Shown: positions 1 through 9,682, numbered from the stretch's first letter. The stretch: 12,607 nucleotides of DNA from Haplosporangium gracile (GCA_015499985.1 JAAAUF010000156.1:44261-56867), one strand, 5' to 3'. Program-made: numbers and translations. The notes: generated by a model not told the origin, from the sequence alone.

Positions 1-32
<32 letters not shown>

Positions 33-57
33 GGGGCGATTTTTTTTTTTTTTTTTT
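1..57. repeat. Poly-G tract followed by poly-T tract
   Basis: The window opens with 29 consecutive G (1-29). A ten-base spacer follows, then 18 consecutive T (40-57). The G run reaches the window edge, so its true length is unknown. Such a G run could form a quadruplex in vivo, or could be an assembly or sequencing artefact at a contig edge; the sequence alone does not decide. No gene overlaps it. Confidence 0.9.
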
Positions 58-334
58 CTGAAAGCCTGACAAGCTAGTCCGCTAGCTAACCGAAAGTGAG
101 AGGAGGGAGGAGTGAGTGTGATTCCGACAAACGGCCAAAACCATGAGCGTGATTGCGCATCCAAGCCGAAAAAAAGGCAAAGCAAGGGGAAGAGCCAGCC
201 GGTAGCTGTCACGCTGCATGATTGTTAGAAACCATCCATTCCACTTCTGCTCTGTATGCCCCGTCAATTGCCTGTCTCTCCTCTCCACATTTTTCATCGA
301 TGTTGATTAGAGTAATAGGGCAGAGGGAGGGGAG

Positions 335-688
335 TGGACCAATAAGCGGCCAAGTCACAGTTCTGGACTTTTTTATTTTTTATGAGCAAGACGAAGCAAA
401 AGGAGGGCAGGTGAGTCGGTGGTGGTGGACCGATGTAGGTCCGAACGGCTCATAATAAAATAAGACGAGGTACAAGGAGCTCTCTTCTCCCACTAAATTC
501 TGAATTTCTTTCTTTCTCTTCTATACGATTCCCCACTCCATTCCCACTCTTCCGCTCTCTCCCTCCCCCCTTCTCCCTCCTTCCCCTCCCCCCAATTTTT
601 GAAGCTTATTCACACGCACACGCTACACTTTCCTCGTTTCTTCTGTCTTCCCTCTCACACTCACACATACACTCCTTCTTATTGAACC
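335..688 (+). promoter_or_regulatory. Promoter and CT-rich leader of the Csr1-like gene
   Basis: A CCAAT pentamer lies at 339-343 and an AT-rich TATA-like stretch at 453-462 (TAATAAAATA). From about 480 to 685 the plus strand is strongly pyrimidine-rich with CA-dinucleotide runs, as is common in fungal 5' leaders. I found no ATG between 480 and 688, so the ATG at 689 is the first one a ribosome scanning from this region would meet. Its context is ACC-ATG-TCG. Element assignments come from pattern only; the transcription start is inferred. Positions 58-334 hold only short open frames and nothing I can support. Confidence 0.5.
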
Positions 689-2337
689 ATGTCGACATAC
701 ATCCGCCCTGTACTATCAACAGAAGGTCGCCTGGGTCACTTGACCCTCGACCAGAACCTCAAGCTCCAAGAATTCTGGGTCCGACTGTACGAAATCTTTG
801 ATGGCAAGGTCGACTTTGACCAGACCGCTCCTCCGTCCTTCAAGGGCCAGAGCCGTGATGCCGACGTCTCCTCCCTCTACTCCCCAGCAGCACCTCTTTC
901 CTCCTCTTCTTCGTCGTCCTCTGCAGCACAGGCACAGGCTCCTGTGACACAGAACGCAGGGTGGTTTGGCGGCGGATTTGGTCCATCTGCTGCTGCAGGC
1001 TTTGTCGACGCCGTGTCGTCAGATATTGTCATGTCGGGTGAGGCACCGAGGTTTACGGGCAAGCAGTTGCATAGGATCTTTTGGAAGATCACGATGATGG
1101 ATCATCCCGATCTTGTTGTTCTCAAGGTAAGCCAATTGTCCTTGCATAAAAGTCCAAAAAAAAACCTGGGATTATTTACTTTGTAATATCTTTTGCCTGT
1201 CACTTTATCATGGCAATTAGCACACCTGCATTATTACATGTTGTCCATGCTGCACTTTCTATAACTAAACTCTCTCTCTCTCTCTCTCCTATTCAATTGC
1301 TCAGTACATCCGTGCCCGCAAGTGGGTGATTGACGATGCGATCAAGATGGTTCTGAATGCATTGAAGTGGCGAGTGGTCGAACAGCTGGACGAACTAGTC
1401 GAGTTACAGGATACGGAACTGGATGCCAAATACCCCAAATTCATTGAACAGTTGAAATCAGGAAAGGGATACTTGCGGGGCGCGGACCCCCTGGGACGTC
1501 CCGTGTCTTTCATCAACACCCGGTTGCATCATAAGGGCGATCAACCCCCCGAGACCATTCATCGATACACTCTCTACGTACGGACACTCGCTTCATTGCT
1601 TTATTAATTTTGTGTTGTTGTACCGGGATAAATGCGTTAATACCCACAATTAATTAACACTCTGAACACTCTGTATTGCTTTTGACTAAATACGATAGAC
1701 GATGGAGTGCGGAAGGACGGTTCTGGAACCAGGCGCAGAATCAGTCGTCGTAATCTTTGACCTGTCAGATTTCGGTCTCGACAACATGGATTGGGGATTC
1801 ATCCGCCTCTTTGTCCAATGCTTCGAAGCCTACTACCCAGAAACCCTGGGCGTCTGCGTCATTCACAAGGCACCCTTTGTCTTCTGGGGCATTTGGAAAC
1901 TAATTCAACCACTCCTCGACCCTGTCGTCACCGCAAAGTTTGTTTTCACCCGCAGTAACGCCGACCTGCACAAAATCATCCCCCGTGAACGACTCCCCAT
2001 TGTTCCCTATAATGGTCTTGATGACTGGAAATACGAGTATATCCCGGCTCAGGAAAGGGAAAACGATTACAGGAACGATGTTGTCAAGCGGGAAGAGCTA
2101 TTGGATGAGCGACATGAGCTTGAGGCACGGTTTGAGGCTGCTTCGAAGGAGTGGAGTTTGAGGATGGATGGAAGCAATTCAGAGGAGAGAGATGCGATTG
2201 CTGCAGAGTTGAAGGAGCAGTATACGCGGTTGTGGCCTTATGTGAGAGCTGTTAATATGTACCAGCGGTGGGGGGTTGCTCAACCCACGGGCGTCAATTG
2301 GACATACAACCTTGTTGAAGACATGGAACTGGATTGA
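689..2337 (+). CDS. CSR1: Sec14-like CRAL-TRIO lipid-transfer protein, Csr1 type
   Basis: Exons 689-1126, 1305-1577 and 1699-2337 join in frame (438+273+639 nt) to give 449 residues. The introns (178 and 121 nt) have GT-AG ends and branch-like CTAA motifs. The N-terminus (GRLGHLT, residues 13-19) and YIRARKW (147-153) form a CRAL-TRIO-N helical region. A low-complexity insert of about 70 residues rich in Ser, Ala and Gly (roughly 50-118, with eight consecutive Ser at 71-78) splits it. The lipid-binding domain follows, with VVVIFDLSDFGLDNMD (253-268), the YYPE motif (282-285) and HKAPFVFWGIWK (293-304). A charged, probably coiled-coil tail covers about 355-415. Family knowledge: Sec14 proteins exchange phosphatidylinositol and other lipids between membranes, and yeast Csr1 is a phosphatidylinositol-transfer homologue. 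The order of motifs fits Csr1 better than Sec14 itself. The bound lipid cannot be read from sequence. The gene converges with the downstream formyltransferase. Confidence 0.9.
1270..1288. repeat. CT microsatellite in intron 1
   Basis: Nineteen bases of alternating C and T lie 16 bases before the 3' splice site of intron 1 of the Csr1-like gene (acceptor AG at 1303-1304). The repeat makes up most of the polypyrimidine tract. It sits just after a branch-like ACTAAC at 1264-1269. Confidence 0.85.
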
Positions 2338-2402
2338 ACACCATAACGATTATTTTAGCAGAGATACCCTCCCCCCTCCAACTCTCGATACAGTCAGTCT
2401 AC

Positions 2403-2408
2403 AATAAA
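2403..2408 (+). terminator. AATAAA poly(A) signal, Csr1-like gene
   Basis: A perfect AATAAA hexamer lies 66 bases past the stop codon of the Csr1-like gene, in the 105-bp gap before the stop codon of the convergent formyltransferase. Cleavage normally falls 10-30 bases downstream, which would place the mRNA end almost at the neighbour's stop codon. The match is direct; its use is inferred. Confidence 0.55.
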
Positions 2409-2432
2409 CAAAACATCGAAATCCATTATTCA

Positions 2433-2438
2433 TTTATT
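2433..2438 (-). terminator. AATAAA poly(A) signal, formyltransferase gene
   Basis: On the minus strand AATAAA begins 4 bases after the formyltransferase stop codon and partly overlaps a run of four in-frame stop codons (TAG TAG TAA TAA, 2445-2434). Cleavage 10-30 bases further on would give a very short 3' UTR. The hexamer is seen directly; its function is inferred. Confidence 0.45.
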
Positions 2439-2442
2439 ACTA

Positions 2443-4708
2443 CTACTCAAAACGAGAACTACCGGAATGGACATGATAGCCATTATGAAAATCCTTGGCA
2501 GAGAGGCGCTTCTTGCCCTCGAACTGGACAGCCTTGACGCCAAGCAACGAGCCGTCTGAACATGTGACATGCAGCGATTCGGTCGGGCCGTGATAAAAAA
2601 TGGTTCCTGGAGCGGAGGTTTGGCTGGGCTTCTGGCCATCTGCGGCGTACCCTGCGTTCTTCAGTTGGGTTGTGGAGGCGGTGGTGGGATTGGTGGAGTC
2701 GACGCGGAATAGGTCAAAGAGCGAAATATTGAGCACCTTTCCGGAGTCTTGTACTGTCCATGTTGCCGTGATTGGGTACTGTCAAGTTGTTTTCAAAAGG
2801 TGCAGATAAATTGTCATTAAGGATTAGTCTAGTCATATCGTCGTGAACCGAGCAAGCTGAGCAAACTTACACACTGAACCAACTGATCCCCTTATTGTTG
2901 TTTTCTTGAGCCCTCTCCAACCTATCACATCTCTGCGTGTAGATGCACAAGCGAGTGTGCTCGTTACAGTTTCGCTGCCACTTCTATAAATTATGTGCTT
3001 ACTCTAAATCCATTAGCGCGATGCAACCGCTCAGTGCGAGCAGCTGTCCAGGTCGACCATTGGACCTTACAGGCCTCTCGACTGATTTTGTTTGCTTTTG
3101 TCACTTTTGTCGGATCCTGAGTCTTGGCATCACGCTAAAACGTACAATACGAGGAGGACGTACGGCGGAAGGTGGAAATTGTTCGGTTAATAATTGGTGC
3201 ATGTGTTGTTGTTATTATTCATGCAAGTACGCACCTTTCCTTCTCAACTCCGCCTATCGAGGTACAGCGTGATAGTTGACAGAGAGAGGAAAGGAAACGG
3301 AGAAAAACACTCGGAAGTGACATACCCTGCGCTGGTCATAGTTGTTGATAACATCAACGACCAACTCTCCTCCCTTCTTTGCCAAGAGTGCTTCCAGTGA
3401 CCGGTATGTAGAGTTCTCGGGCAATGTCTACATTTTTTTTTCAAAAGATAATCAAAGCATGAGACGTTAAGTATTTCTTGATTAGATACATGAACAATTC
3501 ACATGGATCAAACGAGATTTTTTCAGTGCCTAAAAACATACGACTTCGGCTTGGGCAAGGATTTTTCCGGCGTCAAACTCGTTGGGGTCGAGCAATTGGA
3601 CCGTCACACCCGTTGTCTGATCCTGGTTCAAAATCGCCCTCTGCAACGGTGCTGATCCACGATACCTAAACAACATCATACGAGCAATAGATATAGAAGA
3701 GAAGGATTAGAGAACACGTCAAAAAACAGCTCAACATGTCAAAACATGCCGTTTGCCAGCATAGCACATTTACTTGGGCAGGAGAGAAGGATGGACGTTG
3801 ATACCAGCCTTTTTGAAGCGGGTGATGACATCGTCAGGGAGGAACCACCCAAATGAAACGACGACTCCGAAATCCCAGGCATCGACTTGACTATCCTCGG
3901 GAAACGTCCATGCGTCAAACCCGCTCTTCCTATCTGGCGATGGGTATGTGTTCAAGTTATGAGCCTTTGCCAGTAGTGTGAGGGGGGCTAATTATTTCAT
4001 CGGGTTGTGCAAGGGAGAAGAAAGATGTATTAAATACACATGCTGCGAGATGTTTGCCCACACTACGATAAAAGGAGGGAGGTGGAGGAGACGCGTGATT
4101 TCGAGCTCGTTGTATGCTTACAGTCTTCGGCGTCACGTTTTGATTTCTTGGTGCGCTCTTTTGGAGAGACAACGTCGATTCTCTCAATGATCGATCCTGG
4201 CTTGTCTGGAATATGAAGATTTGGGAACGTTCAAGTGATCAAATTAGCTTCAATTGTTCTTGACTCAGCCGCGTCAAAGGATCGCGCATCTCCTTTATAT
4301 ACATCATCATCTTTCACTTACTCTTCTCTTGGATCAACGCCTCTAAATGAGGCACCGAGAACGAGTCGCTTCCAAAGAATAGGACCTTAACCTTGTCCTG
4401 GTCCTTGGTTTGAACATTCGATACACTGAACGATCGTATCATCTAAACAATTATAGGAGCAACGGCGTACAAGAAATGTTGGGTATTAGAAACGCAGAGT
4501 CGTGAAAGCAATAGCCTTTTCCTTTCTCTTCCTTCCCTGGTTATGCTAGGTTGTAACCGAGCTGAATCAACAACCAAAGGCTATTTACATTCTGCGGCAT
4601 GCGAACACTGTTGAATGAGGGGGTCCATCCTAACTTTATGGCGGTTGTAGTAAATGGGTTTGTCTGGTTCCGGCAGCGTGCCCATGTCAAAAAGAGTGAA
4701 CGCGACAT
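2443..4708 (-). CDS. FMT1: Mitochondrial methionyl-tRNA formyltransferase
   Basis: The enzyme formylates Met-tRNAi with 10-formyl-tetrahydrofolate for translation initiation in mitochondria. I assembled eight exons on the minus strand: 4708-4589, 4442-4322, 4205-4122, 3987-3774, 3665-3542, 3427-3326, 3134-3003 and 2778-2443. All seven introns (108-224 nt) have GT-AG ends and the phases join, giving 410 residues. Recognition rests on VLFFGSDSFSVPHLEAL (60-76), the SLLPK loop (176-180) with N172 and H174, and EFDAGKIL with D211. These correspond to the catalytic Asn, His and Asp of the family. The Fmt C-terminal domain ends in VQFEGKKRLSAKDFHNGYH. Residues 1-53 contain no Asp or Glu and several Arg, as expected of a mitochondrial presequence. 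The ATG at 4442 could be taken as the start, but it is directly preceded in frame by TAG and would leave only 13 residues of presequence. Exon 1 is the least certain part; the core is firm. Confidence 0.88.
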
Positions 4709-4911
4709 GGTAGTTGTTAGTCGTGCGATTCGTGCGCCGAAAGAAGGGTGGAAACAAAGGGAAAGGGCTCCTTTCCGACGGACACAAAAAAATCAAGATA
4801 GGGTGTGGCTTTGAACGCCACCAACTTTACTCAACTGAGCTGATATTTTGATAAAACGCGTGGTTTCAACGTGAGTCAAATCAGCATTGGCCATTCTTAT
4901 TATTATTATTT
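4709..4911 (-). promoter_or_regulatory. Presumed promoter and leader of formyltransferase
   Basis: About 200 bases separate the formyltransferase ATG (4708) from the poly(A) signal of the upstream ABC transporter gene on the same strand, so the promoter must be compact or overlap the transporter's 3' UTR. I see no convincing TATA or CCAAT element. The reading frame of exon 1 stays open upstream to about 4795 without another ATG, which supports 4708 as the start. Confidence 0.3.
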
Positions 4912-4917
4912 TTTATT
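4898..4917 (-). terminator. AATAAA and AAT repeat, 3' end of ABC gene
   Basis: On the minus strand AATAAA (4917-4912) lies 100 bases after the transporter stop codon and is followed by an A-rich AAT triplet repeat down to 4898. The position and composition fit a fungal polyadenylation region. The match is direct; cleavage here is inferred. Confidence 0.55.
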
Positions 4918-5016
4918 CATTCCTGATCTGAAATGGCTGACGAGTATTATGGTATTGATATGGGAAGATGATATACAAAAAGATAAAGACGAAAGAAACC
5001 CCTTGGAATAAACTAT

Positions 5017-8000
5017 CTACAAGTTCTGCTTCTGGCAAAGATCGGCATAGACACCACCCAAGCCAACGAGCTCGTAATGACGACCCGACTCGACAATGGC
5101 ACCGTCCTTGACGACCAAAATCAAATCAGCATCCTGAATAGTACTAAGACGATGGGCAATCACAATCGTGGTACGACCATAGCGAGCCTTGTCAAGAGCC
5201 TCCTGGACAAGCTTCTCGGACTCAGAATCCAGAGCCGAGGTGGCCTCGTCGAGGAGCAACACCTTGGGGTTGCGGATGAGGGCGCGAGCAATGGCAATAC
5301 GCTGCTTCTGGCCTCCAGAGAGCTGCGAGCCCTTGTCTCCAACCGAGGTGTTGTAACCGTCGGGGAGGGACATGACAAAGTTGTGGATGTTGGACAGCTT
5401 GGCGGCCGCCTCGACCTGCTCAAGCGTGCCCTCACTCTCGGGAAGACCGTATAGGATGTTGTCCTTGATCGACATGTCAAACAGGACGGGCTCTTGGCCG
5501 ACCAAAGCCATGTGCTCACGGATGTTGTGTAACTGGAGATCCTTGATGTTGTAGTTGTCGATGAGGACCTGGCCACCGTCAACATCGTACCAGCGCTCGA
5601 GGAGGGCAATAATGGTCGACTTGCCGCATCCCGAGGGACCGACAAGGGCAACAGTCTGGCTGGGCTTAACCTTGATATCGACTCCGTTAAAGATCTGGAT
5701 GTCTTCGCGAGTGGGGTAATGGAAATCGACCTTCTCCAACGAAAGAGAGCCAGAGATGGTCTTGAGCGATGTACCGTCGCGATCGGCATCGATCAGGGTA
5801 TCCTTGTCCAAGAGCTCGTAAACGTTGATGGCCGACTGCTTGCCCTTGGCATACTTGGGGAGCTCCGAGGTGATGTGACCCAAACTCATGGCGAGGAAGA
5901 CAATTGCAAACATGCAGTCAAACATCTTGTCCCAGTTAATGATGCCGGCTTCAACAAGACGGTAACCACCATAGAATCCGATAGAATAACTCCAGTAAGC
6001 GACAGCCTGAGACATAGCGAAACCAAAAGAAGCGAAAAGAGCCTTATGGAGAGCGTACTTGTGGGGCTCGCGAGTGACCTCAAAGTAACGGGCCTCGAAG
6101 ACATCCTCCTTGGCAAGAGAAACAACAGTGCGGATGTTGGCAATGGCCTCACCAGCGACCTGACCAGACTTTTCATACGCCTTGCGGGTCTTGCTTCCGA
6201 AACCAGTCAATGAAGCCAACTCGAGGTATTGTCCAAGACCGATAATGGGGACAGCAGCAAGAATAATCAAAGTCATCTGCCATGAGGCCTTAAAGGCAAA
6301 GCCGAGACCGACGGCTATGGTAGCCAAAGACGAGACAGTGGTCAAGACGACCTGAGAGACCATATCGAACATCTGCTGAGAATCGGTGGCAAGACGACTG
6401 GCAAGGGCTCCAGTCGAGTTCTCGGGACGGTCAAAGAAGGCCATTTCCTGGCTAAGAATGGCCTTGTAGCTCAGGAAACGCATCTCGCGGGTAAGACGTT
6501 CACCAGCAAGCAAGAAGAAGAACATACCACCGGCAAAACCAATGAAACCGACAAAGGCGAGGATGAGGAACAGAAGAGAGTAGTGGTTGGCCCTGGGAAT
6601 AAAATCGTCACCCAGTTCGTTGAACTTAGTGAGAGTCGCGATCGCACCAGAGAAGATCTGAGAAAATCCGGGGAAGAGACCGCCTTGGATGATGGCACAA
6701 AAGACACCAGCAACACAGATGTGGAAGTTGGGCTTCAAGTAGCGGATGGTACGCGAGATAGGAGCCTTCTGGAGCTTCAATTTCCTGGCAGCCTCCTTCT
6801 TCTCACGAGCCATGGTCATCTCCTCGTCCTCCTCAATGTCAACAACGGTGGGGCCCTTGGCGGCAGACTTGTCCGAGTGGTGAGACGACATGCGACGAAG
6901 AAGGTTGTTCATGCGGCGACCGGTGTGAGCTCCCTCAGGGTTGACCTTCTCATCAATAACAATATGTGCCTTCGGTTCGGCATCAGCGATGGAATTGGGA
7001 TCGGCGGTCTGCTCGGGTGCCTCAATGTCGGTTCCTCCAGTCTTGAGCTGCTGCTTAGCGACGAATTCAGTGTAAGTTCCTCCAAGAGCCATGAGAGACT
7101 CGTGGGTTCCAGACTCCAAGACAACTCCGCGGTCCATAACGTAGATAAGATCGGCGTTCATGATGGTCGACAAACGATGGGCAATGACAATGGTCGAGCG
7201 ACCGGTAGCAGCATTATCCAAGGCAGCCTGGACAATACGCTCAGACTCAGTATCCAAGGCAGAAGTGGCCTCATCCAAAAGCAGAATGGTGGGGTTCTTG
7301 ATCAAAGCACGAGCAATGGCAATGCGCTGCTTCTGGCCTCCAGAAAGCAGGGCACCCTTCTCACCGACCATGGTGTTGTAACCCTGAGGGAGCTTGGAAA
7401 TGTAGTCGTGGGCGTTGGCGAGACGGCAAGCCTTCTCAATGTCGACGTCGGTGGGCTGCTTCTGATCCTTGCGGACTCCGTACAAAATGTTCTGCTTGAT
7501 AGTGGCGTTGAAGAGAACAGGCTCTTGGGAGACCAAACCGATGTTGTCGCGCAGGTGACGAATGTTGAAGTCCTTGATCTCAATGCCGTCGATAGTGATA
7601 ATTCCAGAGGAAGGATCGTAGAAACGCTCAACAAGACCGATAATAGTGGACTTTCCAGATCCAGAGTGACCGACAAGAGCAACGGTTTGGCCGGGCTTGA
7701 CCTCGATGTTCATTTCCTTGAGAATGGGGACGTTGGGGCGACTGGGGTAGGCAAAGTTGACGTTCTTGACGACGATGTGACCCTGCAAGTTTTCAGGCTT
7801 GAGACCGGAGGGATCAAAAGAATCAATGGCAGGAACGCGGTCGATGGTGTGGAAGATGGTGTGGGCAGCAGCCTGGGCCTTGCCGAAGCTGGCAATATTG
7901 GGGCCGACGTTTCCAATGGAGAAGGCGCCGATGATGGTAGCGAACAAGACGGTCAAGACATTACCGGGCTCCATTTCTTGTTTCTTGACTAGGCTGGATC

Positions 8001-9276
8001 CATAGTAGAAAGCCAAAGAGTAACTCAAGAACATGATCAACATGAAAGAACCCATGCCCAATCCGGTGGCGATGGACTTCTTGACACCAGACTTGTAGGC
8101 CTCCTCAAGGATAGTGTTAAACTTTTTAAGCTCACGCTTCTGGCCACCGAAAGCAGCGACAGTGCGGATGGAACCAATGGCCTGTTCGGCCAAACCTCCA
8201 GCAGCGGCATAGGAGTCCTGACCATCAGCAGAGCTTTCACCAGCATACTTAGCCATGAGAGCTCCAGCAGCTATAGAGCGATTGTAACAAAGAAAAAAAA
8301 CGCGTTAGTTTCACAACACTTTTAAATCATTTCGTGATTGATCAACGGTTCTCATCGATGTAGAGATAGATTAACTTACCAGCCATCAAAGGGACAGAGG
8401 TTAAGAGGACCAAACTCATTTTCCAGCCGTGGGTGAAGGCAATGACGAAACCAGCAACAAAGGTGGCCAAAGATGCGAGGCAGACACCGACCTTGTCGGC
8501 AAGACCATCAAAGATCAACTGGGTATCGGCACTGAGACGCGAGTTGAGGGACTCGCTCTTCTTGCCGATATCGTGCCAGGTGATGTCCTGGCGGAGAATG
8601 GCATGGAGGTACTTTTCACGGATGCGCTTAGTCTGGTTCTCGGCGGAGAGAGTGAAGAGGCACATTTGGCCGTACGCGACAAAGAACATGATGGCTCCGA
8701 CAACAGTGAACTTGATGACGAGGATGCGCATCTCACCAATGAGCTTGGCGTTGGATTCGTCAGCAGCTGGGCCGGTGGATGTTTTGGCAAGAGCGGCGAT
8801 GCTGTTGATGACGTCTCCCATCAACAAGGCGACCAAAGGCTGACCGACACCGTTGACGAAGGCACAGATGGTACCAAGGCTTGTATTATGAAGAAGTAAT
8901 AAGAAAACGCAAGGTTAGTGCTTCGATACAAAAAAAAAAGAATACAAGGGTGCTGTTTGACTGGCATTGAATATTTTTTTTCTTTTCAGCAGCAATGATG
9001 CATTTAGCAAAAGGAAACATACAAGACGCAGAAGTAGTCGAAGGGGGAGGCGAAGCGGTAAAGCTGCAGGTATGAGACCTTTGGCTCAAGCTTGACAATG
9101 GGTTTGCCGTTCTTGTCGAGCTCAACCTCCTTGTCGTCCGAGTCCTTGTCGGACAGATCGACAGAGGAAGGGGTGGCGGTGACATCGTTGCGATCGACAT
9201 CGACAACGATATCTCTGTTTTCCAGCTCAAAGGCGTCCTTGGCAGTCTTTGCCGGGGAAGAGTGTTCTGCCGACAT
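5017..9276 (-). CDS. Full-length ABCB (P-glycoprotein/MDR-type) ABC transporter
   Basis: Exons 9276-9023, 8879-8380 and 8270-5017 (254+500+3254 nt) join in frame to give 1335 residues. The order is TMD1-NBD1-TMD2-NBD2, typical of fungal MDR/Ste6-like exporters. NBD1 has Walker A GHSGSGKST (452-460), Q-loop Q500, signature LSGGQ (560-564), Walker B ILLLDE (580-585) and switch His 616. NBD2 has GPSGCGKST (1129-1137), Q1177, LSGGQ (1235-1239), Walker B ending D1259-E1260 and His 1291. A-loop tyrosines are at 426 and 1103. Both ATP sites therefore look complete. The N-terminus (1-68) is a charged, acidic cytosolic extension; TM1 starts near residue 78 and is split by intron 1 (143 nt). Intron 2 (109 nt) falls in TMD1. 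The linker (about 656-756) carries a basic stretch and an acidic cluster. The protein should drive ATP-dependent export across the plasma or an internal membrane. Substrate (drugs, lipids or a peptide pheromone) is not readable. ATG 9276 is the first in the leader. Confidence 0.95.
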
Positions 9277-9530
9277 GAATAGGTTGTATCAGTGGTCGAG
9301 GCAGGGTCGGGGTGGTGTTGTTTTTGTTGTTATTGTTTTGAGATGAGATGAGAAGTGTTGGAGTGAATGTGAATGTGAGTAGTGAGTGAATGAGGAAAAA
9401 AAAGGTGTGAGAGATGTGGGGAGTGAGAGTATGTCGATATTAGTAGAAAAATAAGCGAGACAGAAAGATGAAAGAAGAAGAGAAGGACGAGGAATAATTG
9501 GAATCGAGAGGGAGAGCAAGGCTTTAAATA
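9277..9530 (-). promoter_or_regulatory. Core promoter and leader of the ABC transporter
   Basis: On the minus strand a TATTTAAA element lies at 9530-9523. About 245 bases of CT-rich leader follow before the ATG at 9276. I found no ATG on the minus strand between the element and the start codon, so no upstream ORF is expected. The plus strand shows short GTGAATG-type repeats at about 9360-9392. The TATA assignment is by similarity only. Confidence 0.5.
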
Positions 9531-9541
9531 CGCGATGGGAA

Positions 9542-9554
9542 CACCTTGAAGGTG
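9542..9554. promoter_or_regulatory. CACCTT-G-AAGGTG palindrome upstream of the TATA element
   Basis: Two perfect 6-base arms flank a single central base, a dyad fit for a dimeric transcription factor. It lies 11 bases beyond the TATA-like element, on the upstream side of the transporter promoter. I do not recognise it as the consensus of a known fungal regulator. Confidence 0.4.
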
Positions 9555-9652
9555 AGTTCACACCCTATCTCTTCTATATTGTTGTTTGGAGGTTCCAAGG
9601 CAACAACGGTCAAACAAGACATAAAAAGGAAATAAAAAATGAAGAGCTTGAG

Positions 9653-9682
9653 TTCAATTCAATGCAATGCAATTTAATTCAA
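9653..9682. repeat. Six-unit pentamer repeat (TTCAA/TGCAA)
   Basis: Six consecutive five-base units read TTCAA, TTCAA, TGCAA, TGCAA, TTTAA, TTCAA. It is a short diverged tandem repeat about 380 bases upstream of the transporter start codon. No function is evident. Confidence 0.75.

Noticed and set aside
2860..2950. Possible extra formyltransferase exon between exons 7 and 8 (minus strand)
   Set aside because: A GTAAGT donor after a short open segment suggested an exon. But the frame feeding exon 8 has a TAA stop in it, and exon 7 joins exon 8 directly in phase to give the expected RLHRANGFRYPITATW stretch. The segment is intron.
4581..4796. 71-codon minus-strand frame over the first formyltransferase exon
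   Set aside because: It overlaps exon 1 in another frame, carries acidic residues, does not join in phase to the GSDSFS exon, and resembles nothing known. The frame starting at ATG 4708 makes a much better presequence.
6583..7992. 469-codon open frame on the plus strand
   Set aside because: It lies wholly inside the transporter exon and is the antisense shadow of NBD1, the linker and the start of TMD2. Its length follows from codon bias in the real gene, and its product is a hydrophilic Val/Leu/Asp-rich string with no motif.
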